Below, one piece after another: positions 17,303-25,919 of a stretch of 64,000 nucleotides of DNA (the first letter of the stretch is position 1; every line of letters starts with the position of its first letter). This DNA is from Pseudomonadota bacterium (lineage in GTDB: Bacteria; Pseudomonadota; Gammaproteobacteria; Xanthomonadales; Rhodanobacteraceae). The stretch is from NCBI GenBank assembly GCA_018240465.1, contig JAFEFS010000091.1, positions 79,421-143,420 of the forward strand. Direction: 5' to 3'. The notes beneath the pieces were generated by a model. It did no database searches. It was not told where the DNA came from and was given only the letters and a program-made list of their open reading frames with translations. Made by a program: the position numbers and the translations under genes.

Positions 17303-17316
17303 TGAATACGTATGCA
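17303..17316 (+). promoter_or_regulatory. glucan-locus operator, site 3
   Basis: TGAATACGTATGCA is the best copy of the palindrome. Exactly 28 nt follow before TAGGCT (17345-17350), a -10 box, with TTGTAA at 17322-17327 as a possible -35 with a 17-nt spacer. The TonB receptor starts 122 nt further on. Confidence 0.8.
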
Positions 17317-17472
17317 AAAAATTGTAAGCCCGCCATGGCGCGACTAGGCTAGCCGAGGTTAAGCAAGCGTAAACATGGTCCGGCGACTGGCGTTCACGCG
17401 GATCGACGAAATCGACAGAAAACGACGGCGCGGACCCTACCGCGACCATCTCGACAACTCCGGGGAGAACAC

Positions 17473-20289
17473 ATGAAACTCAAACGCAATCTGCTGACGC
17501 TCGCTGTCGCATCGGTTCTGGTCAGCGGCATGCATTCCGTCCATGCGGCGGATGCCCCCGCCCCGGACCAACAGACGAGCACCACGCCGGGCACGGACGA
17601 CGCAGCGAAGAAAAAAGAGGACAGCTCCGCCGAGCTCGGCACGATCACGGTCACCGGCGTGCGCGCGGCGATCGAGCGCGCCATCTCGGTCAAACAGAAT
17701 TCGAACGAGATCGTCGAGGTCATCTCGGCCGAGGACATCGGCAAGCTGCCGGACAACTCGATCGCCGAGTCGCTCGCGCGTCTGCCCGGCCTCGCCGCAC
17801 AACGCGTTGCCGGTCGCGCCTCGACGGTGAGCCTGCGCGGCTTCTCCGGCGACTTCTCCGGCACCCTGCTCAACGGCCGCGAGCAGGTGTCGACGGGCGA
17901 CAACCGCGCGATCGAGTTCGACCAATATCCGTCCGAACTGCTCAGCGGCGTGGTCGTGTACAAGACGCCGGAAGCCTCGCTGGTCGGCCAAGGCATCGCC
18001 GGCACGATCGCGATGCAATCCGTGCGTCCACTCGACTACAACAAGCGCACGGTCCAGGTCGGCGCGCGCGGCGAAGCATTGTCGAACAGCAGCGTGAATG
18101 CCAACACCGATTCCAAGGGCTATCGCCTGAACGCCTCGTACATCGATCAGTACCTCGATCACACCCTCGGCCTCGCCATCGGCTACGCGCGCCTGCAATC
18201 ACCGACGCAGGACACGCGCTGGGAATCCTGGGGCTACACCGGCGTCACGGTGCCCGCAGGCACGCCGGGCATGACGGCCGGCGGTACGGTGCAGGCACTC
18301 GGCGGCACCAAGGTCTACGCGGACTCCACCGAAGGCACGCGCGATGCGTTGATGACCACGGTCGAATGGCGTCCGAACGAGCAGTTCACCAGCACGCTCG
18401 ACCTGTACTACTCGAAGTTCAACCAGAAACTCGTCTACGGCGGATTCGAGGCCGGTCTGCCCTGGGGCAACGGCACCGTGCTGAGCAACCCGGTAGTTTC
18501 CAACGGCCAGCTCGTTGGCGGAACGTGGGCGAAGGTGAAGCCGGTGCTGCGCGAGGAAGTCGATCACCACGACGACAAGATCCGCTCGATCGGCTGGAAC
18601 AACAAGCTGCGCTTCGGCGACGGCTGGGAGGCCTCGGCCGATTTGAGCTACGGCAAGGCCAACAGCTCGCAGTCGCTGATGGAGGAATATGCCGGCACCC
18701 CGAAGAACGGCGGCGCGACCGACACCTGGAATTTCAGCGTCGATCCGAGCACGGGCTTGCCGCATTTCGGCGTCGGCCTGAACTACGCCGATCCGAACCT
18801 GATCAAGCTCACCGACTCGGGCGGCTGGGGCCAGGATGGCTACCTCAAGTTCCCGAAAACCAGCGACGAGCTGAAGGCCGCGCGTGTCGACCTGAGCCGC
18901 GACATCAACAGCCCGATCAGCAAGGCCGCGGTCGGCATCAACTACAATGAGCGCACGAAGTCCCGTCATTCCGACGAGTACTTCATGAGCCTGCCCGGCA
19001 GTTCGCAGGGCCACACGGGTGCGGTCGTCAGCGTGCCGACGAGCTGCCTCACGGCATCGACCTACCTCGGCTACGTCGGCTTCCCCAACATCGTCAGCTG
19101 GGATCCGGACTGCGCCTACCACCAGACGTACTCGCTGCAGCAGTTCACCCACAAGGACATCTACAACAAGGACTGGACGGTCAACGAAAAGGTCGGCACC
19201 GCCTACCTCAAGTTCGACATCGATACCGAAGTGGCGGGCATGCCATTGCGCGGCAACGTCGGCGCGCAGTACGTCCACGTCAAGCAGCATGCGGACGCGA
19301 CCGCCACCACCGAAGCCTCCGGCTCGGTCGTCGCCAACCCCGTGCATGCCGGAACGAGCTACAGCAATTTTCTGCCGAGCCTGAACCTCGTGCTCACGAT
19401 GCCCCAGGACAATTACCTGCGCTTCGGTGCCGGCCGCGAAATCGCGCGCCCGCGCATGGACTACATGCGCGCGAATTTCGACTACGGCATCAATACGCAG
19501 TCCAGCGGCAGCATCAATGTTTTCCCCTGCACCGAATCCAGCGGCATCGTCCATCCGCACTGCCGCATCGAAGGCAGCGGCGGCAATCCGAAGCTGAAGC
19601 CGTTCCTCGCCGACGCCTACGATCTCTCGTACGAGAAATACTGGGAGACCAAGGCCTACGTTTCGGCGACCTACTTCTTCAAGTCGCTCAAGAGCTACGT
19701 CTACAACCAGAATGTCCTGTTCGACTATACCGGTCTGCCGACCAGCTCGTTCAACGGCATCGTGCCGGGTTCGTACCAGGGTATTGCTTCAGTGCCGCAA
19801 AACGGCACGGGCGGCTACATGCGCGGTTACGAACTGACCGCCTCGATGCCGCTCGACATCCTCTGGGAGCCGCTGGAGGGTTTCGGCGTGCTGGCAAGCT
19901 ACGCCAATACGCACAGCAGCATCTGCCCCGGCGGTCCCGGCAGTTGCGGGCCGTTCCCCGGTCTGTCGAAGTACGTCTCGCAGGCGACGGTCTACTACGA
20001 GAAGGCTGGCTTCTCCGTGCGCATGGCAGCGACGCATCGCTCTTCGTACCTCGGCGAAGTACAGGCGTTCGGCGCCGACCGCGAACTGCACCCGATCGAC
20101 AAGGAAACCGTGGCGGATTTCCAGCTCGGCTACACGATTCCCAGCGGCAACTACGAGGGGCTGAACTTCCTCCTGCAGGTGCAGAACCTGTTCAACGAGC
20201 CCTATCGCGAATCGTACGGCCCCGGACAGCCGCGCCAATACACCGTGTACGGCCGCCGCGTCCTGCTCGGCGTCAACTACAAGTTCTGA
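17473..20289 (+). CDS. TonB-dependent receptor, probably for maltodextrins
   Basis: This 938-residue outer-membrane transporter takes up ligands too large for porins, driven by TonB-ExbBD. It has a signal peptide (cleavage near 25, VHAAD), a plug domain that begins with LGTITVTGVRAAIERAI and contains IVEVISAEDIGKLPDNSIAE, and a C-terminal beta-barrel that ends in the typical aromatic residue (LLGVNYKF). The plug start is of the oligosaccharide receptor kind found with glucan loci in Xanthomonas and Caulobacter. An operator and promoter precede it and an intrinsic terminator follows. The surrounding alpha-glucosidases make maltodextrins the likely cargo; that is inference. Confidence 0.92.
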   Translation: MKLKRNLLTLAVASVLVSGMHSVHAADAPAPDQQTSTTPGTDDAAKKKEDSSAELGTITVTGVRAAIERAISVKQNSNEIVEVISAEDIGKLPDNSIAESLARLPGLAAQRVAGRASTVSLRGFSGDFSGTLLNGREQVSTGDNRAIEFDQYPSELLSGVVVYKTPEASLVGQGIAGTIAMQSVRPLDYNKRTVQVGARGEALSNSSVNANTDSKGYRLNASYIDQYLDHTLGLAIGYARLQSPTQDTRWESWGYTGVTVPAGTPGMTAGGTVQALGGTKVYADSTEGTRDALMTTVEWRPNEQFTSTLDLYYSKFNQKLVYGGFEAGLPWGNGTVLSNPVVSNGQLVGGTWAKVKPVLREEVDHHDDKIRSIGWNNKLRFGDGWEASADLSYGKANSSQSLMEEYAGTPKNGGATDTWNFSVDPSTGLPHFGVGLNYADPNLIKLTDSGGWGQDGYLKFPKTSDELKAARVDLSRDINSPISKAAVGINYNERTKSRHSDEYFMSLPGSSQGHTGAVVSVPTSCLTASTYLGYVGFPNIVSWDPDCAYHQTYSLQQFTHKDIYNKDWTVNEKVGTAYLKFDIDTEVAGMPLRGNVGAQYVHVKQHADATATTEASGSVVANPVHAGTSYSNFLPSLNLVLTMPQDNYLRFGAGREIARPRMDYMRANFDYGINTQSSGSINVFPCTESSGIVHPHCRIEGSGGNPKLKPFLADAYDLSYEKYWETKAYVSATYFFKSLKSYVYNQNVLFDYTGLPTSSFNGIVPGSYQGIASVPQNGTGGYMRGYELTASMPLDILWEPLEGFGVLASYANTHSSICPGGPGSCGPFPGLSKYVSQATVYYEKAGFSVRMAATHRSSYLGEVQAFGADRELHPIDKETVADFQLGYTIPSGNYEGLNFLLQVQNLFNEPYRESYGPGQPRQYTVYGRRVLLGVNYKF

Positions 20290-20317
20290 CGGCGTTACCC
20301 CTGACGCCCCTCCAACC

Positions 20318-20349
20318 CCCGTCCGGCCGGTGCCGGGCGGGTTTTTTTT
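20318..20349 (+). terminator. intrinsic terminator of the TonB receptor
   Basis: CCCGTCCGGC (20318-20327) pairs with GCCGGGCGGG (20332-20341) with one G-T pair and a 4-base loop, followed directly by eight T. This is a textbook rho-independent terminator 28 bp after the receptor's stop codon. Confidence 0.92.
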
Positions 20350-20428
20350 CCTCGAAAACCGTGGGTTGTGCGCCGCAGCCGGATTGAACGACACTTCGCG
20401 CGGGGTGAATTTGCCATTTGGGGAGCCG

Positions 20429-21640
20429 ATGCACGCGACGATCAGCACGACCGAAATCTTTCTCATCGCGATGGGGATCATCCTCGGCGTGCCTTACCTG
20501 ATCTGGCGCGTGGGTCGCACCGACTACTACGCGCCACTGGTCGTCGTGCAGATCATCGCCGGCATCCTGCTCGGCCCCGGCATCCTTGGCAGAGCCTTCG
20601 CCGACTACTACGCCTTCGTGTTCAACTCGCAGGTCGTGCAATCGCTCAACGGCATTGCCTGGTGGGCGGTGATGCTGTTCGTCTGCATCGCCGGCATCGA
20701 ACTCAATTTGAAAAAGGTCTGGGAGCACCGCGTTGAATCGGGCATCACCGCCGGGCTGGCACTCGGCACGCCGCTCGTGCTCGGCAGTGTGGCCGCGATC
20801 GGTCTGCTGGCGTTCCCGGGCTGGATCGGCGCGCGCGCTCTGGACTGGCAATTCGTGCTCGGCGTCGGCATGGCCTGCGCGGTGACCGCGCTGCCGATCC
20901 TGATCCTGCTGATGGAGAAACTCGAGATCCTGCGCCAGCCGATCGGCCAGCGCATCCTGCGCTACGCAAGTCTCGATGACGTGGCGATCTGGGGCGTGCT
21001 CGCGGTGATCCTCATGGACTGGGCGCGCGTCGGCAAGCAGGCCGGGTTCCTCGTCGTGTTCGCGCTGGTGACGCTCGCGTTTCGCAGGCTGATGCGCGCA
21101 TTGCCGGAGCGCGACCGCTGGCATGTCGCCTTGATCTGGCTCGTCGCCTGCACCTGGGGCGCGGACTGGTCGGGCCTGCACTACATGGTCGGCGCCTTCC
21201 TCGCCGGCGCGGTGATGGATGCCGAATGGTTCGATCAGGAGGCGATGGATTCGTTCCGCCGTTACGTGTTGCTCGCGTTCATGCCGGTGTTCTTCCTCTC
21301 CACCGGGCTGCGCACGCAATGGGATGTCGGCGGTGTGGCGGTGTTCCTCGCCGCGGGTGTGCTGCTTGCCGCCTCGGTCGGCGGCAAGCTGCTCGGCATT
21401 CATGCCGCCGGCAAAGCACTCGGTTGGCCGCGCGCAGAAGCCTCGATCATCGGTTGGCTACTGCAGACCAAAGCCCTGATCATGATCATCTTCGTCAACA
21501 TCCTGCTCGACAAGGAGTTGATATCGAACGCGACCTTCACCGCCCTGCTGCTGATGGCGATCGCGAGCACGATGCTGACCGTGCCGATCGTCGCACCCCG
21601 GCTGCAACGCATGCGCGAGCTCATCTTCAAATCCGCGTAA
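20429..21640 (+). CDS. cation:proton antiporter, CPA2 (Kef-like) membrane domain
   Basis: This 403-residue protein has 11-13 hydrophobic helices and the Na+/H+ exchanger fold: QIIAGILLGPGILG (about 31-44) is the CPA2 signature, and LDDVAIWG (about 183-190) carries the paired acidic residues in the core helix. It lacks the RCK/TrkA-N domain of full-length KefB/KefC. I chose the ATG at 20429 (MHATIST) because GGGGAG lies 5 nt upstream and the longer frame crosses the terminator. It sits between the receptor's terminator and a minus-strand cluster, so it is its own transcription unit. The ion is unknown. Confidence 0.85.
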   Translation: MHATISTTEIFLIAMGIILGVPYLIWRVGRTDYYAPLVVVQIIAGILLGPGILGRAFADYYAFVFNSQVVQSLNGIAWWAVMLFVCIAGIELNLKKVWEHRVESGITAGLALGTPLVLGSVAAIGLLAFPGWIGARALDWQFVLGVGMACAVTALPILILLMEKLEILRQPIGQRILRYASLDDVAIWGVLAVILMDWARVGKQAGFLVVFALVTLAFRRLMRALPERDRWHVALIWLVACTWGADWSGLHYMVGAFLAGAVMDAEWFDQEAMDSFRRYVLLAFMPVFFLSTGLRTQWDVGGVAVFLAAGVLLAASVGGKLLGIHAAGKALGWPRAEASIIGWLLQTKALIMIIFVNILLDKELISNATFTALLLMAIASTMLTVPIVAPRLQRMRELIFKSA

Positions 21641-21673
21641 CCCGTCTGGCAGCTTCGCCGGGGAGAAGCAACG

Positions 21674-22405
21674 CTAGCTCGCGTTGCGCCTCGAAGTAAA
21701 AAAACCGTTCAGGGTGAGGCGGCCGGCAGTTGGGTCGTCACTCAACTTTTCGGGAGCGAAAATATCGCCGGAATGCAGCATGCGCCCGTCGTAAAAGACG
21801 ATTCGGTTCCACCGCGCAGCGATGCGGCCGACCTGGGTGAACCAGTCGTTCGACGCGCACAGGTAGCTTTGCGCGATACCGTATTTCCGCGTGAATTCCC
21901 GCGCCGTCAATTGCTGCGAGTCGCGGAACAGTTCGACCATCTCCTGCACGGGCCGCGCGGGCTCGTAGAAGCTCGTGCCGCCGAGAGCCTCGTCCTTGAA
22001 CAGATAGAGCACCGACGCCTGGATGCTGTGCCGTTCGTCGACGTGCTGCCCGTCGGTGTGGCAGATCGACTGGAATGGCCGCAGCTCGGTCGGCGCCAGC
22101 GTCACCATCGACAGCCGGCATTGCATCCGCACCGTACGACGCGCATCGAAGTCGCAGCGCAAATGCTCGGCGAAAAATTCATCGAGGCGGCGGGCAATCG
22201 GCGCGGGCATGCCGAGATAGCGGCCCGGATAGGCACTGAAATTGACCGGATGGAACGCGGCGCGATTCATGACTGCGAATTGCACGAGCGCGTCCGCATC
22301 GACCAGCGCATCGTCGATCACGTAACAAAAACGGCCATTGAGCAAACGCACCCGTTCGATGCGTGGCCGCGGGTTGAACAGCGCGACCTTGTCCAGCGTC
22401 TGCAT
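21674..22405 (-). CDS. DUF6445-type protein, possible 2-oxoglutarate/Fe(II) oxygenase fold
   Basis: This 243-residue soluble protein has no signal peptide. It resembles the DUF6445 family, seen near TonB receptors in Xanthomonadales together with tryptophan-halogenase-like and SapC-like proteins. CHTDGQ (about 120-125) and a later DGRMLHSGDIF (about 208-218) could supply an H-x-D...H iron site, and GGTSFYEP resembles a segment of prolyl hydroxylases. It lies 27 bp downstream of the GH13-esterase gene on the same strand, so the two are probably cotranscribed. Catalytic activity is a guess; the family call is moderately sure. Confidence 0.6.
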   Translation of the reverse strand: MQTLDKVALFNPRPRIERVRLLNGRFCYVIDDALVDADALVQFAVMNRAAFHPVNFSAYPGRYLGMPAPIARRLDEFFAEHLRCDFDARRTVRMQCRLSMVTLAPTELRPFQSICHTDGQHVDERHSIQASVLYLFKDEALGGTSFYEPARPVQEMVELFRDSQQLTAREFTRKYGIAQSYLCASNDWFTQVGRIAARWNRIVFYDGRMLHSGDIFAPEKLSDDPTAGRLTLNGFFTSRRNAS

Positions 22406-22432
22406 GAGGCGAAACCCGTCGTTCGAAGCGAA

Positions 22433-25400
22433 CTATCCGTTGCGGCCGAACAACCATAGCACCGCACGCGCGAACTGCGCGCGCCAGGCGGATTCATGGT
22501 GCTTCGCCTCGGGATCGACGACGACGTCGATCTTGCCCTGTGGATGACCCTCGGCGCGCAACTGGTCGACCATGCGCTGCATGTCGGGCAGCATCGAGTC
22601 GCCTTCCTTGCCGCCGGCGTAGAAATACAGCTTCGCGTCCTTGCGCGGCGGTTGCGCCTTGGCGAAGTCGAACACGGCGGGCTTCGCGAGCCAGTACGCC
22701 GGCGAGAAGATGCCGGCCTTGGAAAACACCTGCGGATACTGCTCGATCGCGTATTGCGAAATCAGCCCGCCCATCGAGCTGCCCATGATCGCGGTGTTCG
22801 CGCGATCGGATTTCGTGCGGTAGTGACGGTCGATGTACGGCTTGACCGTGTCGACGAGGAAATCCATGTACTGCCGGCCTTCGCCCTTGCCGAACTGCGC
22901 GTTGTCCCAGGCGTTGAGTTCGTGGATGCGATCGGCGCCGCCGTTGTCGATGCCGACGACGATCAGTTCGAGGCCCTTGGTCTTCGCCAGTTCGTTGAGC
23001 GTTTCGTCGACGCCCCACTCGCCCGAGTACGAGGTCGCGGCGTCGAACAGGTTCTGGCCGTCGTGCATGTACAGCACCGGAAAGCGCTTGTTCGATTTCT
23101 CGTAGCCCGGCGGCAGGTAGATGCGGATCGTGCGTTCGCGGCCGAGCTCCTTCATCGTCAGTTTCTGCGCCAGTACGTGCACGTTCGGCTGCGCGGTGCC
23201 GTGCGCGATCAGCACGCTGCCGAACATCGCCGGCACGGCAAATTCGAGCGTGCCGTCGGCGGCGGCGGCGAGGTTGGCGCCGGTCAGCGCATCGGTGAAC
23301 GTGCTCACCGCGATCGGGCCGGGCAAATGTACTTTCACCGTGCGCGTCGCACGGGCGTTGTTCGTCGCAACGATCGCCCATTGGCCTTCGTCGTGGCGGA
23401 CCACGACCACGACGTGATCGTCGAGATAGCCGGGCGCCTCGAGCGAACCGTGGCGCAGTACGGGGTTGTCGTGGCGCAGCTTGGTCAATGTCTTGTATTC
23501 GGCGAGCATCGCCTCATCGGGCTTGCCACCGAGGTCGGGCCACGGATAGGTGCCGCGGTCGAACGGATCGTCACCGCCGGTCACGCCGACTTCGTCGCCG
23601 TAGTAGATCGCCGGCGCGCCGGGCATCGTCATCTGCAGGAACACGGCAAGACGCAGGCGCTGTTTCGCGAGCGCGACGGTCGCCGCATCGGCGTGCTCGT
23701 CCTTCCAGCCGAAGTCGTACAGCGCGCGCGCGGAGTCGTGCGAGTCAATCAGGTTCATCAGCGCCGAGAATGCCTGCGGCGGATAGTTCTCGCGCATCAG
23801 TTCGATGTTGCGCCAGACGTCGCGCGCCTTCGCGCCATTGGCGTAGGCGACGACGGTGCTGCGGAAGATGTAGTTCATCGTCGAATCGAACTCATCGCCG
23901 AGGAAGAATTTCGAGGCGTCGAAGAACGTCTCGGCCACGGTCACCGCATCCGGCTTGGCCGTTTTTACGGCCGTGCGCCACTCGCGCCAGAAATCGTCCG
24001 GCACCCACGGCGCCACGTCCATGCGCCAGCCGGACAGGCCCTTGCCGAGCCAGTGCTGCATCACCGCGTCCTTGCCGCCGTAGAAGTAGTCGCGCAGCGA
24101 GCGCTGCGACTTGTCGAGTTCGGGCAGGTCGGCAAAGCCGGCCCAGCCCTTGTACTGCAGGTCGGGATTCTTCTCGTTGGGATAGAACGTGAACCACGGG
24201 TAATATTTCGACTCGGGGTGGATCCTGTCGCGATCGAACGCGCCGAGCTCGGGGAAATTGCCGTAGCGGTTGAAGTAGAGCGAATCGCGGCCGACGTGGT
24301 TGAGCGAGGTGTCGAGGATGACGCGGATGCCGCGCTGCGCCGCTTCGCGATTGAGCTTCTCGAACTCCGCGGTCGTGCCGAAATGCGGATCGATCTCGCG
24401 GTAGTCGGCGGTGTCGTACTTGTGGTTGCTCGATGCGCGGAAGATCGGGTTGATGTAGAGCGTGTTCGCGCCGACCGATTTGATGTAGTCGAGCTTGTCG
24501 GTGATGCCTTTGAGATCGCCGCCGAAGAAGTCGTTGCTGTATAGATCGTCCGAACCGTCGCCGGACTTCGGTACCCACGGCTTGTCGAGCCAGTTCTTGT
24601 GGAACTCGACCGTGCCCTCGTGGAACTTGTCGACGCCGGGCTTCGGATCGTTGCCCGGATCGCCGTTGCGGAAGCGGTCGGGGAAGATGTAGTAGTACAC
24701 CGCATCGCGTGCCCAGCCGGGCACCTTGTAATCGGCGCGGTAGACGGTCTGCCGATAGCGACGGATGCGTGTGGAATCCGACGGCGGATTGACCACAGTA
24801 CCCAATCCTTGCGAGCCGACTTCGCGCGTGAACGGAATCGGATCGGCGTTGTTGGTGTACAGGTATCTGCGTCCGCCGGCCTCGAATTCGAAGTAATAGG
24901 CGTAGACGCCGATAGCATCGAAGCGATAGCGGCCGGTCCAGTAGTCGCCCGGTTTGCCAGCCGCATCGGTGTATTTGGCGCTGGTCAGCGGCACGCGCGC
25001 GATTTCGGCGTATTCGAGCACTTCCTGCCAGCCTTCGAGGCGACGCTTCTCGATCACCAGGGTCAGGTTCGCGATGCCGGGCTGTGCGGCCAGATTGAAC
25101 TGGATCTCTTCGCCGGCCGTGACCGCGCCGAACGGGAATTTGTACATGAGATCGCGCGAGTCGAACTTCACGCTGCGCGCGACCGGATCGTCGATCGGTT
25201 TCTCGTCGATGTCGACGAAACTCTTCGGCCCGATCGTCAGGCTCGGCTTACCCGCCGCACGCGCGCCGAAATCCAGCTTGATCGTGGCCGGTCCGGCGAA
25301 CGCGTACTTCAACTCGCCCGTGGCGGTACGCTCGCCTCCACTCAGCACGAATGGCTCGCCCGTGCGCAGCGCGGTCGTCGCGGACGCAGGTCCGCCGAAG

Positions 25401-25684
25401 GCGATGCCGCCGCCGAGCCTGGCATCGTTGATGCGGAACTTCTGCTCGCCATCGAGATCGACGTTGAGGAAATACGCATTGCAGCGCCACTGGAAAGCGT
25501 AATCCTCGCGCGGGGTTCCATCGTTCATCGCGCCGCGCAGGAACAAGGTTTCCTTGTACGGCGCCGGGGGGCAATTCGTGGCCGTCGCCTTGGCGTCAAG
25601 GTGCGGCGTCGCGCAGCCGGTCAGGATGGCGGCGAGGCCCAGCGCCGCGGTCGCAGCGGCGGTGAAAAACAGGATCTTGCGCAT
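22433..25684 (-). CDS. lipoprotein with a GH13 alpha-amylase and a C-terminal esterase
   Basis: This 1083-residue lipoprotein has a lipobox LTGC with Cys24. Residues 40-320 are beta-rich and probably carbohydrate-binding. A GH13 barrel (about 325-740) follows, with nucleophile Asp556 (GWRMDVAPW), acid/base Glu585 (VAETFF) and Asp650 (LIDSHDSA). After the C-terminal beta domain, residues 840-1083 form a CE1-type alpha/beta hydrolase: RTIRIYLPPGY, LYMHDGQNLFD, nucleophile Ser970 in GSSMGG, and His1062/1063 near the end. Both active sites look intact. The reading frame is continuous, so this is a true fusion. Operator site 4 and a -10 box precede it; the DUF6445 gene follows. It should work on surface or periplasmic alpha-glucans, perhaps also removing acyl groups. 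Confidence 0.9.
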   Translation of the reverse strand: MRKILFFTAAATAALGLAAILTGCATPHLDAKATATNCPPAPYKETLFLRGAMNDGTPREDYAFQWRCNAYFLNVDLDGEQKFRINDARLGGGIAFGGPASATTALRTGEPFVLSGGERTATGELKYAFAGPATIKLDFGARAAGKPSLTIGPKSFVDIDEKPIDDPVARSVKFDSRDLMYKFPFGAVTAGEEIQFNLAAQPGIANLTLVIEKRRLEGWQEVLEYAEIARVPLTSAKYTDAAGKPGDYWTGRYRFDAIGVYAYYFEFEAGGRRYLYTNNADPIPFTREVGSQGLGTVVNPPSDSTRIRRYRQTVYRADYKVPGWARDAVYYYIFPDRFRNGDPGNDPKPGVDKFHEGTVEFHKNWLDKPWVPKSGDGSDDLYSNDFFGGDLKGITDKLDYIKSVGANTLYINPIFRASSNHKYDTADYREIDPHFGTTAEFEKLNREAAQRGIRVILDTSLNHVGRDSLYFNRYGNFPELGAFDRDRIHPESKYYPWFTFYPNEKNPDLQYKGWAGFADLPELDKSQRSLRDYFYGGKDAVMQHWLGKGLSGWRMDVAPWVPDDFWREWRTAVKTAKPDAVTVAETFFDASKFFLGDEFDSTMNYIFRSTVVAYANGAKARDVWRNIELMRENYPPQAFSALMNLIDSHDSARALYDFGWKDEHADAATVALAKQRLRLAVFLQMTMPGAPAIYYGDEVGVTGGDDPFDRGTYPWPDLGGKPDEAMLAEYKTLTKLRHDNPVLRHGSLEAPGYLDDHVVVVVRHDEGQWAIVATNNARATRTVKVHLPGPIAVSTFTDALTGANLAAAADGTLEFAVPAMFGSVLIAHGTAQPNVHVLAQKLTMKELGRERTIRIYLPPGYEKSNKRFPVLYMHDGQNLFDAATSYSGEWGVDETLNELAKTKGLELIVVGIDNGGADRIHELNAWDNAQFGKGEGRQYMDFLVDTVKPYIDRHYRTKSDRANTAIMGSSMGGLISQYAIEQYPQVFSKAGIFSPAYWLAKPAVFDFAKAQPPRKDAKLYFYAGGKEGDSMLPDMQRMVDQLRAEGHPQGKIDVVVDPEAKHHESAWRAQFARAVLWLFGRNG

Positions 25685-25714
25685 TGCCTTCCCTCTCTGC
25701 GGCGAGAACGTTCA

Positions 25715-25762
25715 AGCGTAGTCATGCGCAAGCGCACAAGGAAGCCGTTGCATACGAATTCA
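25715..25762 (-). promoter_or_regulatory. glucan-locus operator, site 4, with promoter
   Basis: On the minus strand 25762-25749 reads TGAATTCGTATGCA, then exactly 28 nt, then TACGCT at 25720-25715 as the -10 box. TTCCTT with a 17-nt spacer is a weak -35. The ATG of the GH13-esterase gene is 30 nt further on. Confidence 0.75.
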
Positions 25763-25774
25763 TCCCCTTCCCTT

Positions 25775-25910
25775 CTTCTCCCACCGGGAGAAGCCGCGAG
25801 AACCACAGCGCCGGATGAGGGAAGCGCCTCGCACTTGTCAACGACACTTTGGGTGTAGTAAGCCTTTCCCTCATCCGCCCGTCGGGCACCTTCTCCCGGC
25901 GGAAAAAGGG
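25775..25910. repeat. mosaic of inverted repeats between the GH13-esterase and lacI-type genes
   Basis: Three pieces are visible. CTTCTCCC/GGGAGAAG form a hairpin at 25775-25793. CGGATGAGGGAA (25812-25823) is an inverted copy of TTCCCTCATCCG (25866-25877). A further CCTTCTCCCGGCGG piece lies at 25889-25902. The parts are those of a palindromic repeat I know as common in Xanthomonadaceae intergenic regions; two partial copies face each other here. Confidence 0.75.
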
Positions 25911-25919
25911 AAGCAAGGC

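Noticed and set aside
22433..25684. GH13-esterase fusion as a frameshift or assembly artefact
   Set aside because: The frame is open across the joint and both halves are complete with a short linker, so no artefact is needed to explain it.
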